From Sphingobium sp. KCTC 72723 (GTDB lineage: Bacteria; Pseudomonadota; Alphaproteobacteria; Sphingomonadales; Sphingomonadaceae): DNA of 64,000 nt. The notes beneath the pieces are model-generated. The model ran no database searches, was not told where the DNA came from, and worked only from the letters and a program-made list of their open reading frames with translations. Both the position numbers and the translations under genes were made by a program. The stretch lies in assembly GCF_014280435.1 (NCBI RefSeq), contig NZ_CP060388.1, positions 4,186,001 through 4,250,000 on the forward strand, written 5' to 3'. Every line of letters starts with the position of its first letter. Position 1 is the stretch's first letter. This document shows, piece by piece, positions 6,663-14,987 of the stretch.

Positions 6663-9185
6663 ATGGAATTTCAGGACGGAGTGAGTCCGGTGACGGACAG
6701 CGGGGACGACATCCTCGTACCGATGGACGATGTGCGCGAGCATCTGGTCGTGGTCGGCAACGGCATGGCCGGGTGCCGCGCGGTGGAAGAATTGCTGGCG
6801 CGCGACGCTGGACGCTACCGCGTCACCATCTTCGGCGCGGAACCGCATGTGAACTATAACCGCATCATGCTGTCGCCGGTGCTGGCGGGCGAAAAAACGT
6901 TCGATGACATCGTCATCAACGACCGCGCCTGGTATGCCGACAATGACATCGAACTGATCGTCGCGGACCCGGTGACCGCCATCGACCGCGCAGCCAAGAG
7001 CGTCACTGCCAATAGCGGCCGCACCGTGCATTATGACAAGCTGCTGATCGCCACAGGGTCCGACCCGTTCATCATCCCGGTGCCGGGCAAGGATCTGCCC
7101 GGCGTCATCAGCTTCCGCGACATGCAGGATGTCGACACGATGCTGGCGGCGGCTGAGGCTGGCAAAACGGCGGGAGGCGGCAGCGCCGTCGTGATCGGCG
7201 GCGGCCTGCTGGGGCTGGAAGCGGCGCACGGGCTGACGTTGCGCGGCATGAAGGTCACCGTCATCCACCTGATGGACACGCTGATGGAACGTCAGCTGGA
7301 CGAAGCGGCAGGCTGGCTGCTCAAGAGCGCGCTGGAAGCACGCGGCCAGACGATCCTGACCGGCGCGAACACTGCCGAAATCTTTGGGCAAGGCAAGGTC
7401 GAGGGCGTTCGTTTGAAGGATGGCCGCGAAATCCCCGCCAGTCTGGTCGTGATGGCCGTGGGCATCCGCCCGTCCACTGCGCTGGCGCGCGAAGCGGGGC
7501 TGGCGGTCAATCGCGGCATCCAGGTCGACGATCATATGGTCACCAGCGACGTTGACGTGCTGGCGGTCGGCGAATGTGTCGAACATGACGGCAATGTCTA
7601 CGGCCTGGTCGCGCCGCTGTGGGACATGTGCCGCAGCCTGGCCGATGGCCTGACCGACCGGCACACAGGCTATAAGGGCAGCGTGACCTCCACCAAGCTC
7701 AAGGTTGCGGGTCTGGACGTGTTTTCCGCCGGCGATTTCTCCGGCGGCGAAGGGTGCGAGGATATCGTGCTGCGCGACGCTTCGCGCGGCGTCTACAAGC
7801 GCGTAGTCGTCAAGGACGATCGCGTCATCGGCGCGGTGCTGTATGGCGATACCGCTGACGGTGGCTGGTATTTCGACCTTCTGAAAAAGGATGAGGATGT
7901 CGCCGACATTCGCGACCTGCTGATCTTTGGCCAGTCCTTCGCCTCTGGAGGAGGCGTGATGGACCCTAAGGCGGCCGTTGCAGCGCTCTCGGACGATGCC
8001 GAGATTTGCGGCTGCAACGGCGTGAGCAAGGGGCAGGTCGTCGCCTGCATCGAAAAGGGCGCGTGCAGCCTGGACGCGGTGCGCGCGGGCTGCAAGGCTT
8101 CGGCCAGCTGCGGCAGCTGCACGGGGCTGGTCGAAAATATCCTGGCGCTGACGCTGGGCGACGATGTCCAGTCCGGGCCGAAGACGATGTGCAAATGCAC
8201 CAGCTTTGGCCATGACGATGTGCGCCGCGAAATCGTGGCGCAGGACATGCGTTCCATCCCCGAAGTGATGCAGAAACTGCACTGGTCCACGCCCGACGGC
8301 TGTTCTTCATGCCGGCCTGCGCTCAATTACTATCTGCTCTGCGCGCTGCCCGGCGTCTATGTCGACGATCAGCAGAGCCGCTTCGTCAACGAACGGATGC
8401 ACGCCAATATCCAGAAGGACGGCACCTATTCGGTCGTTCCGCGCATGTGGGGCGGCCTGACCAACCCGCGCGAATTGCGGGCGATTGCCGACGTGGTCGA
8501 AAAATATGACGCGCCGATGGTGAAGGTCACCGGCGGCCAGCGGCTCGACATTTTCGGCATCAAGAAGGAAGATCTGCCTGCCGTCTGGGCGGATCTCAAT
8601 GCGGCGGGCATGGTATCCGGCCACGCCTATGGCAAGTCGCTGCGCACCGTCAAAACCTGCGTCGGGTCCGAATGGTGCCGCTTTGGCACGCAGGATTCGA
8701 CGGGCCTTGGCGTCAAGACCGAGCGGATGACCTGGGGGTCGTGGATGCCGCACAAGTTCAAGATCGCGGTGTCGGGCTGCCCGCGCAATTGCGCGGAAGC
8801 CACGATCAAGGATTTCGGCATCGTGTGCGTCGATTCGGGCTATGAACTCCATGTCGGCGGCAATGGCGGCATTCATGTCCGCGTCACCGATTTCCTGTGC
8901 AAGGTATCTACTGAGCAGGAAGCGCTCGATTACTGCGCCGCCTTCACGCAGCTTTACCGCGAGGAAGCCCGCTATTTGGAGCGCACCGCGCCTTGGATCG
9001 AACGGGTAGGGGTCGATTATGTCAAAGCCCGGATCGCGGACGATGACGCAGGCCGCGAAGCGCTGCGCGCCCGTTTCCTCTATTCGCAAAGTTTCAGCCA
9101 GGACGACCCGTGGGCGCAGCGCGCCGCCGGTGCCGAAACCGAGCTGCACCAGCATCTCCAGCCCATCTCCATCGCTGCGGAGTGA
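6663..9185 (+). CDS. nirB: NirB, assimilatory NADH-nitrite reductase large subunit
   Basis: An 840-residue cytoplasmic flavo-hemoprotein that reduces nitrite to ammonium with NADH. In order: FAD-binding Rossmann motif (VVVGNGMAG, about residue 30), NAD-binding VIGGGLLGLEAAHG (about 180), two cysteine-rich [2Fe-2S] BFD-like segments (CGCNGVSKGQVVACIEKGAC and CKCTSFGHDDV, with CxxC partners), then the siroheme/[4Fe-4S] domain with CVGSEWCRFG and SGCPRNCAEA. The ATG at 6663 lies after the leader terminator; an internal ATG at 6723 is an alternative nearer the E. coli start. nirD follows after 5 bases. Confidence 0.95.
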   Translation: MEFQDGVSPVTDSGDDILVPMDDVREHLVVVGNGMAGCRAVEELLARDAGRYRVTIFGAEPHVNYNRIMLSPVLAGEKTFDDIVINDRAWYADNDIELIVADPVTAIDRAAKSVTANSGRTVHYDKLLIATGSDPFIIPVPGKDLPGVISFRDMQDVDTMLAAAEAGKTAGGGSAVVIGGGLLGLEAAHGLTLRGMKVTVIHLMDTLMERQLDEAAGWLLKSALEARGQTILTGANTAEIFGQGKVEGVRLKDGREIPASLVVMAVGIRPSTALAREAGLAVNRGIQVDDHMVTSDVDVLAVGECVEHDGNVYGLVAPLWDMCRSLADGLTDRHTGYKGSVTSTKLKVAGLDVFSAGDFSGGEGCEDIVLRDASRGVYKRVVVKDDRVIGAVLYGDTADGGWYFDLLKKDEDVADIRDLLIFGQSFASGGGVMDPKAAVAALSDDAEICGCNGVSKGQVVACIEKGACSLDAVRAGCKASASCGSCTGLVENILALTLGDDVQSGPKTMCKCTSFGHDDVRREIVAQDMRSIPEVMQKLHWSTPDGCSSCRPALNYYLLCALPGVYVDDQQSRFVNERMHANIQKDGTYSVVPRMWGGLTNPRELRAIADVVEKYDAPMVKVTGGQRLDIFGIKKEDLPAVWADLNAAGMVSGHAYGKSLRTVKTCVGSEWCRFGTQDSTGLGVKTERMTWGSWMPHKFKIAVSGCPRNCAEATIKDFGIVCVDSGYELHVGGNGGIHVRVTDFLCKVSTEQEALDYCAAFTQLYREEARYLERTAPWIERVGVDYVKARIADDDAGREALRARFLYSQSFSQDDPWAQRAAGAETELHQHLQPISIAAE

Positions 9186-9190
9186 ATGAC

Positions 9191-9526
9191 ATGACCGACT
9201 GGATCGACATCGGCACATTGGCCGACATTCCCCAACGCGGCGCGCGCACCGTCCATATCGGCGGCGAAAAGGAAATCGCCGTTTTCCGCACCGGCGACGA
9301 CCATGTGTTCGCGCTGATCAACGAATGCCCGCACAAGAAAGGGCCGCTGAGCCAGGGCATCGTCCATGGCCACAACGTCGCCTGCCCGCTGCACAACTGG
9401 AACATCGCGCTGAAAACCGGGGAGGCGCAGGGCGAGGATAAAGGCTGCACCCCCACGATCGCGGTGAAACAGGAAGATGGCCGCATCCTGATCGCCCGGC
9501 CTGTTTCGATGAAGGATGCGGCGTGA
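9191..9526 (+). CDS. nirD: NirD, nitrite reductase small subunit with Rieske centre
   Basis: A 111-residue protein of the NirD/Rieske family. The ligands C46-P-H48 and C65-P-L-H68 are all present, so this version should bind a Rieske [2Fe-2S] cluster, unlike E. coli NirD. It partners NirB. The ATG at 9191 lies 5 bases after the nirB stop; the longer open frame upstream overlaps nirB and is not used. Confidence 0.93.
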   Translation: MTDWIDIGTLADIPQRGARTVHIGGEKEIAVFRTGDDHVFALINECPHKKGPLSQGIVHGHNVACPLHNWNIALKTGEAQGEDKGCTPTIAVKQEDGRILIARPVSMKDAA

Positions 9527-9541
9527 GGAAGCACAACCAAA

Positions 9542-9644
9542 AGCCCCTCCCCTTCAGGGGAGGGGTTGGGGTGGGGGCGTGCCTGAGACGCTGCGCCCGA
9601 TGGATAGCCCCCACCCCCGTCCCCTCCCCTGAAGGGGAGGGGCT
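9542..9644. repeat. large GC-rich inverted repeat between nirD and nasA
   Basis: Left arm 9542-9565 and right arm 9621-9644 are exact reverse complements (24 bases, built from CCCCTCCCCT and AGGGGAGGGG). Each arm is itself a palindrome around TTCA/TGAA. Related blocks occur at 19549-19675 and 52624-52680. The right arm contains the only purine-rich ribosome-binding sequence for nasA. Confidence 0.85.
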
Positions 9645-9647
9645 ATA

Positions 9648-12257
9648 ATGGCCGAACCTATCCGCACCACCTGCGCCTATTGCGGCGTCGGCTGCGGCAT
9701 CGCGGCGACGCCGACCGGCAGCCGCGCCGTGACGATCAGGGGCGACGAAGCGCATCCGGCCAACGCCGGAAAGCTGTGTTCCAAAGGCACGCATCTGGGC
9801 GAGACGGTGGGCCTTGAAGGCCGTTTGCTCCATCCCATGATCGGCGACAAGCGCGCCAGTTGGGACAAGGCGCTCGATCTTGTGGCCAAACGTTTCCGCG
9901 AAACCATCGCCAGACATGGTCCCGACAGTGTCGCCTTCTACGTCTCCGGCCAATTGCTGACCGAAGATTATTATGTCGCCAACAAGCTGATGAAGGGCTT
10001 TATCGGGTCGGCCAATATCGACACCAACAGCCGCCTGTGCATGTCGAGCGCAGTCGCGGGCCACAACCGGGCCTTTGGTGAGGATGTCGTTCCCGCCAGC
10101 TATGACGATCTGGACGAAGCGGACCTCATCGTGCTGGTCGGGTCCAACACCGCCTGGTGCCACCCGATCGTCTATCAGCGAATCCAGGCCGCCCGCGCCA
10201 CGCGCGGCACGAAACTGGTGGTGATCGACCCGCGCCGCACCGAAACCTGCGAAGGCGCGGACCTGCATCTGGCGCTGAGGCCCGGCAGCGACGTCGCGCT
10301 GATGAACGGGCTGCTCGCCTGGATGGATCAGGCGGGGCAACTGGACGCGGATTTCATGGCGCGCAGCGTCAACGCGCCCGACGGCTTCTGGGACCATATC
10401 CGCACCGGCCATGACCTGTGGACGACGGCCAAGGCGTGCGATCTGCCGCCCGCCATGCTTCAGCAATTTTACGAACTGTTCGCTGCGAACCCGCGCACCG
10501 TCACGATGTTCAGCCAAGGCATCAACCAGTCGATTCGCGGCACCGATCAGGTCAATGCGATCATCAACGTCCACCTCGCCACCGGCCGCATCGGCAAGCC
10601 GGGTGCCGCGCCCTTTTCGATCACGGGTCAGCCCAACGCCATGGGCGGGCGCGAAGTCGGTGGCCTTGCGTCCACGCTGGCGGCGCATATGGATTTTGCG
10701 CCGGACAATGTCGCGCGCGTCGGCCGCTTCTGGGCCGCGCCGACCATGGCGACCAGGCCGGGGCTGAAGGCCGTCGACCTGTTTCGCGCGATCAACGAAG
10801 GGCGGATCAAGGCGCTGTGGGTGATGGCGACCAACCCCGCCGTTTCGCTGCCCGACGCCAATCGCGTCCGCGAAGCGCTGGAAAGCTGCCCCTTCGTCGT
10901 CGTGTCGGACGTGATGGCCACCACCGACACCGCCGTCCACGCCCATGTCCGCCTGCCCGCCGCGGCATGGGGCGAAAAGGACGGCACCGTTACCAACTCG
11001 GATCGCACGATCAGCCGCCAGCGCGCGCTGCTGCCGCTGCCTGCCGAAGCGAAACCCGACTGGTGGATCGTGACGGAAGTCGCGCGGCGCATGGGGTTTC
11101 GCAATGCTTTCGCTTATGATCGGCCCGCCGACATCTGGCGCGAACATGCGCGCCTGACTGCTTATCAGAATGACGGCGCGCGGCTGCTGAACCTGCGCGG
11201 TCAGGCGACCATGGGCAACGAAGCCTATGACGCGATGGAACCGTTCCGCTGGGGCGACACGCCCTTCGCCGATGGGCGTTTTTCGACTCCCGATGGCAAG
11301 GCGCGGCTGCTGCCGGTCAGCCAGATGGATGTTCAGGCACCGCTGCGCGACTGGCCGATGACGCTGAACACCGGGCGCTATCGCGACCAGTGGCATACGA
11401 TGACTCGCACCGGCCTGTCGCCCAAACTGGCGCGCCATCGCGAGGAACCGCTGGTCGAAATCCATCCCGCCGACGCCGCCGCGCTCGGTATCGCCGATGG
11501 CGATCTGGCCCGCGTCGCCACGCCGCAGGGCGAAAGCCTGTTCCGGGCGGCGATCAGCACTGGCCAGCGCGTTGGTGAAATATTCACCCCGATCCACTGG
11601 ACAGACCAGCAATCGAGCGGGGGGCGCACGGGCTTGCTGCCCCGCCCGTTGGTCGATCCCCATTCGGGTCAGCCGGGCTTCAAATCCACGCCCGTTCGCG
11701 TCGAAAAAGTCGCTACCGAATGGAAAGGCTTCCTCATCCTGCGCGGCGACGAACCCGTGCGCGTGCCATGCCTGTGGGCCACCCGCATCACCGTACCGGG
11801 CGGCGCGCTGTATGAAGTGGCGGGCAATGGCGATGCGGCGCGGCTGGAAGCCTGCCTGCCCAAGGGTGAGCGCGTAGAGGCGATCGACCAGACGCGCGGT
11901 ACGCGCCGCGTCGCGATCATCCGCGACGGCAAGCTGGCGGGCGTGCTGATCGTCACCCGCACCGGCATATTGCCGACCCGCGACTGGCTGATCGGCCAGT
12001 TGGCGGTCGAAAGCGTCGGTGCATCGGTGCTGGCGGCACGTGGGCCGGGCAATCAGCCGGATAAGGGCGCAATCATCTGCGTCTGTTTCGACATCGGTTT
12101 GAACACTATCGTCGCCGCCATCCGCAGCCAGCAACTGGTGGACGTGCCTGCCATCGGTGCAGCCCTTGGCGCAGGGACCAATTGCGGTTCCTGCCGCCCC
12201 GCACTTGCCAACATCCTTGCCCAGACTCGACAGGAGACGCTCCATGCAGCCGAATGA
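9648..12257 (+). CDS. nasA: assimilatory nitrate reductase, molybdopterin catalytic subunit
   Basis: An 869-residue cytoplasmic enzyme reducing nitrate to nitrite. The N-terminal [4Fe-4S] ligands are C9, C12, C16 and C44 (TTCAYCGVGC, KLCSKG). The Mo-bisMGD body follows (STLAAHMDFAPDNV and SDVMATTDTAVHAHVRLPAA regions), then the C-terminal molybdopterin-binding domain. Residues about 810-865 carry an extra BFD-type [2Fe-2S] domain (CVCFDIGLN, TNCGSCRPAL), as in Klebsiella NasA. No separate NasC-type electron-transfer subunit is seen nearby. The cobA gene overlaps its end by 14 bases. Confidence 0.93.
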   Translation: MAEPIRTTCAYCGVGCGIAATPTGSRAVTIRGDEAHPANAGKLCSKGTHLGETVGLEGRLLHPMIGDKRASWDKALDLVAKRFRETIARHGPDSVAFYVSGQLLTEDYYVANKLMKGFIGSANIDTNSRLCMSSAVAGHNRAFGEDVVPASYDDLDEADLIVLVGSNTAWCHPIVYQRIQAARATRGTKLVVIDPRRTETCEGADLHLALRPGSDVALMNGLLAWMDQAGQLDADFMARSVNAPDGFWDHIRTGHDLWTTAKACDLPPAMLQQFYELFAANPRTVTMFSQGINQSIRGTDQVNAIINVHLATGRIGKPGAAPFSITGQPNAMGGREVGGLASTLAAHMDFAPDNVARVGRFWAAPTMATRPGLKAVDLFRAINEGRIKALWVMATNPAVSLPDANRVREALESCPFVVVSDVMATTDTAVHAHVRLPAAAWGEKDGTVTNSDRTISRQRALLPLPAEAKPDWWIVTEVARRMGFRNAFAYDRPADIWREHARLTAYQNDGARLLNLRGQATMGNEAYDAMEPFRWGDTPFADGRFSTPDGKARLLPVSQMDVQAPLRDWPMTLNTGRYRDQWHTMTRTGLSPKLARHREEPLVEIHPADAAALGIADGDLARVATPQGESLFRAAISTGQRVGEIFTPIHWTDQQSSGGRTGLLPRPLVDPHSGQPGFKSTPVRVEKVATEWKGFLILRGDEPVRVPCLWATRITVPGGALYEVAGNGDAARLEACLPKGERVEAIDQTRGTRRVAIIRDGKLAGVLIVTRTGILPTRDWLIGQLAVESVGASVLAARGPGNQPDKGAIICVCFDIGLNTIVAAIRSQQLVDVPAIGAALGAGTNCGSCRPALANILAQTRQETLHAAE

Positions 12258-13026
12258 ACTGATCGCGCGCGGCGAAGTCTGGCTGGTCGGCGCGGGGCCG
12301 GGTGACCCGGATCTGCTGACGCGCAAGGCGGAAAAGCTGATCTGCGCTGCCGACATCGTCTTTTACGATGCGCTGGTCGGGCCGGGCGTGCTGGACCTTA
12401 TCCCCGATGACGTCGAGCGAGTGAGTGTGGGCAAGCGTTCGGGCCGCCACAGCAAGCAGCAGGAAAGCATCAACGATCTGTTGCTGGCCGCCGCGCGCGC
12501 GGGCAAGCGCGTCGTCCGGCTGAAGGGTGGCGATCCGTCGATCTTTGGTCGTTCGGCGGAGGAAATGGATCATCTGGGCGAAGGCGGCGTGCGCGTGCGC
12601 ATCTGCCCCGGCATCACTACGGCCAGCGCGGCGGCGGCCAGCGGCCACGCCTCGCTCACTCTGCGCGGCAAGGCGCGCGGGCTGACGCTGGTGACGGCGC
12701 ATCTGAAAGCGGGCGAACCGCTCAAGCTGGACTGGGACGCACTGGCCCGGCCCGGCGGCACGCTGGGCATCTATATGGGCCGCGCGGCGGCAGGCGAAAT
12801 CGCGCGCAGCCTGATCGGTGCGGGGCGTGACCCCGAAACCCCGGTGATGGTCGCGGTCAACGTCTCGCTGCCCGGCGAACGCCTCATCCGGGGCAAGTTG
12901 TCGGCGCTCGCTTTTCTGGTCCAGACGATCAGCGACGAAGACCCGACGCTATTGCTGATCGGCGAAGCGGTCGCAGGCAATGGCGTTCCAGTGGAAGTTG
13001 CGGCGCGCGTGGCCGCGACGGTTTGA
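12244..13026 (+). CDS. cobA: uroporphyrinogen-III C-methyltransferase (SUMT)
   Basis: A 260-residue SAM-dependent methyltransferase making precorrin-2, the precursor of siroheme for NirB. Motifs: VWLVGAGPGDPDLLT near the N-terminus, VRLKGGDPSIFGR, and CPGITTASAAAA. It is a stand-alone SUMT without the CysG oxidase/ferrochelatase domain, so the later siroheme steps must be encoded elsewhere. Translationally coupled to nasA by overlap, which ties it to nitrite reduction rather than to cobalamin synthesis. Confidence 0.9.
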   Translation: MQPNELIARGEVWLVGAGPGDPDLLTRKAEKLICAADIVFYDALVGPGVLDLIPDDVERVSVGKRSGRHSKQQESINDLLLAAARAGKRVVRLKGGDPSIFGRSAEEMDHLGEGGVRVRICPGITTASAAAASGHASLTLRGKARGLTLVTAHLKAGEPLKLDWDALARPGGTLGIYMGRAAAGEIARSLIGAGRDPETPVMVAVNVSLPGERLIRGKLSALAFLVQTISDEDPTLLLIGEAVAGNGVPVEVAARVAATV

Positions 13027-13035
13027 TCCAGCGAA

Positions 13036-13557
13036 TCACAACCCCGCCAGATCCTCCGGCCGGTTGATATTGGGCAGTATCAGCCCCGGCATATCCACCA
13101 CGCGCGCGCCGATCCGATCGACAAAGCCCCGGATCGAACGATTATTCTCCTCCGCCAGCTGCGCGTCCAGCACATCGGCCAGCGTCACTGGCCACCAGCC
13201 CAGCAAAGGCTGACCTTTAAGGATCGCTGCCTCTGCGCCGATCAGCGCCACGGGCAGATCCGCCGGATAGAGCGGCATGTCGCATCCGTTGGTCAGCACC
13301 CCGGCAAAACCTTCCGCGCGCGCATGATGCAGCGCAGCGTTCAATCCCCCCAATGGTCCCAAGTCCGGCGCGGGCCGATCTGCCAGGCCACCCTCACGCC
13401 CGCAAATCACGATGCTTGCGACATGCGGCGCAAGTCCTGCCACCGCATGGTCGATCAGCGTCCGCCCGTCCGGCATCACCGCCAGCGCTTTGTCGCTGCC
13501 AAAGCGGCGCGATCGTCCACCGGCCAGCACCGCGCCCAATATCCCTGACCCTGCCAT
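13036..13557 (-). CDS. mobA: MobA, molybdenum cofactor guanylyltransferase
   Basis: About 173 residues beginning MAGSGILGAVLAGGRSRRFG, the GxxxRxxG nucleotidyltransferase loop followed by DKAL. It attaches GMP to molybdopterin to give the MGD cofactor needed by NasA and by the molybdoenzyme at 41.2-43.5 kb. Convergent with cobA (9 bases apart). A start 12 residues further upstream (13593) is possible; the chosen one begins close to the conserved loop. Confidence 0.88.
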   Translation of the reverse strand: MAGSGILGAVLAGGRSRRFGSDKALAVMPDGRTLIDHAVAGLAPHVASIVICGREGGLADRPAPDLGPLGGLNAALHHARAEGFAGVLTNGCDMPLYPADLPVALIGAEAAILKGQPLLGWWPVTLADVLDAQLAEENNRSIRGFVDRIGARVVDMPGLILPNINRPEDLAGL

Positions 13558-13700
13558 ATCGCCCCGCACATGAATGTCCCAAGCCGATAGCATATGAGTG
13601 TCATGGTCACCCCCGTCAAAAAGCGTGCCGGACCTGCATGGCATTGCGTTGCGGCACGCCGGGCCATAGGGTCGCTTCATGCCCGCAGCGCCGCCGATCC

Positions 13701-13719
13701 TGTCCGTTACCTTCGGACA
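13701..13719. promoter_or_regulatory. short inverted repeat before fdhD
   Basis: TGTCCG (13701-13706) and CGGACA (13714-13719) form a 6-base dyad with a 7-base centre, in the space between the divergent mobA and fdhD starts, 9 bases before the preferred fdhD GTG. Function unknown. Confidence 0.3.
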
Positions 13720-13728
13720 CCCCACATC

Positions 13729-14523
13729 GTGACGCACCATTCGCCCGATGTCCCCTTCACTCGCCTGACCCCGGACGGTCAGGCCGATCCGGTCGCCCGC
13801 GCGTTGGCGCAGGAAGTGCCGATCGCGGTCGAGTTTAACGGCGTCGGCTATGCGGTGTTGATGGCGACCCCGCATGATATTGGCGATCTCGTGCTGGGCT
13901 TCGCGCTGGCCGACCGGCTGATCGGACCGGACGACGCGCCCTTCGCCGTCGATGTCCATGATACCGGGCAGGGGATGGTCGCGCGCGCCACGCTGCCTGC
14001 CGACCGGACCGATGGTCTGCTGGACCGGGTGCGGCACCGCCTGTCGGAATCGGGGTGCGGCCTGTGCGGCGTTGAAAATCTGGAACAGGCGATGCGCCCG
14101 CTGCCGCCCGTTACGGCGCAATCACGCGCAGAACCCGCCGCCATTTTCCGTGCGCTGGGTGAACTGGCTGCGCACCAGCCGCTTAACGCTGCCACCGGCG
14201 CGGCCCATGTCGCGGCTTATGTCGGCGCGGACGGGACGATCGGCTGCGCGCGCGAAGATGTCGGGCGGCACAATGCTTTCGACAAGCTGATCGGGGCGAT
14301 GAAACGCGCAGGCACCGACTGGGACGGTGGCTTTGCCTTGCTGTCGTCGCGCTGTTCCTATGAACTGGTGGAAAAAGCGGTGCTGAGCGGATGCCCGCTG
14401 CTCGTCACCATTTCCGCGCCCACCGCGCTGGCAGCCCAGCGTGCGGAACAGGCCGGGCTGCCGCTGGTCGTGCTGGCCCGGCCCGACGCGCTGTTGCATC
14501 ATGGCAACGCTTTGCGGCCTTAG
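13729..14523 (+). CDS. fdhD: FdhD, sulfurtransferase for formate dehydrogenase-type Mo cofactor
   Basis: A 264-residue protein with the catalytic CxxC loop (SGCGLCGVENLEQAM) and the conserved GCAREDVGRHNAFDKLIGA segment of FdhD. Known role: passes sulfur from IscS to the Mo-bisMGD cofactor. I prefer the GTG at 13729, because the 45 extra residues from the ATG at 13594 are arginine-rich and unlike the family. Likely clients are the FdhF/YdeP-like enzyme at 41.2 kb and possibly NasA. Confidence 0.88.
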   Translation: MTHHSPDVPFTRLTPDGQADPVARALAQEVPIAVEFNGVGYAVLMATPHDIGDLVLGFALADRLIGPDDAPFAVDVHDTGQGMVARATLPADRTDGLLDRVRHRLSESGCGLCGVENLEQAMRPLPPVTAQSRAEPAAIFRALGELAAHQPLNAATGAAHVAAYVGADGTIGCAREDVGRHNAFDKLIGAMKRAGTDWDGGFALLSSRCSYELVEKAVLSGCPLLVTISAPTALAAQRAEQAGLPLVVLARPDALLHHGNALRP

Positions 14524-14607
14524 CGACACGGGCGGCTTGGCACCGCTCCACCTTTCCCCTAGAGCGCGCGGCGCAGGGGCGGTTCATCGTCCTTGCAATA
14601 GATCGCG

Positions 14608-14805
14608 CCGGTGCCTCGCAAGAGGCTGAAAACGGGAATGTGGTGCGGGCGGGAAACTGCCCTATTCCACGGCTGTCCCTGCAACTGTAAGCGGTGAGCG
14701 CGATGCACAGAGGGTTTCAAAGACCCGGTCACTGAACCTTTTGGGTTCGGGAAGGCTTGTGCATCGCCGCTATGACCCGCGAGCCAGGAGACCTGCCGGC
14801 GTCTG
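14608..14805 (+). ncRNA. cobalamin (AdoCbl) riboswitch
   Basis: The conserved B12 box GAGCCAGGAGACCTGCC is at 14781-14797. Upstream are the other core pieces in order: the GGTGCCTCGCAAGAGGCTGA start (14610 on), GGGAA, and GCAACTGTAAGCGGTGAG near 14680. It sits about 180 bases before btuB and should lower BtuB production when cobalamin is plentiful. Exact ends are approximate. Confidence 0.95.
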
Positions 14806-14987
14806 GTCGCTCTTGCCCTGATCCAGGGGATGGTCATGGCACGGTGGTTTTCCGTCGAGCGACGCTATGCGGCCGGGGCCGCATCGTGCCGTGCGGCGGG
14901 GGGTGGCGTCATCCTGCATCGCGGCGCGACCGTTGCGAAACGGACGCCCCGGCCTTGAAGTCGCACATGACGCTCAGGGCTATTATC

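Noticed and set aside
9318..12356. A 1012-codon frame opposite nasA
   Set aside because: It is antisense to a clear nitrate reductase; GC-rich codon bias creates long empty reverse frames. The protein shows no recognisable domain.
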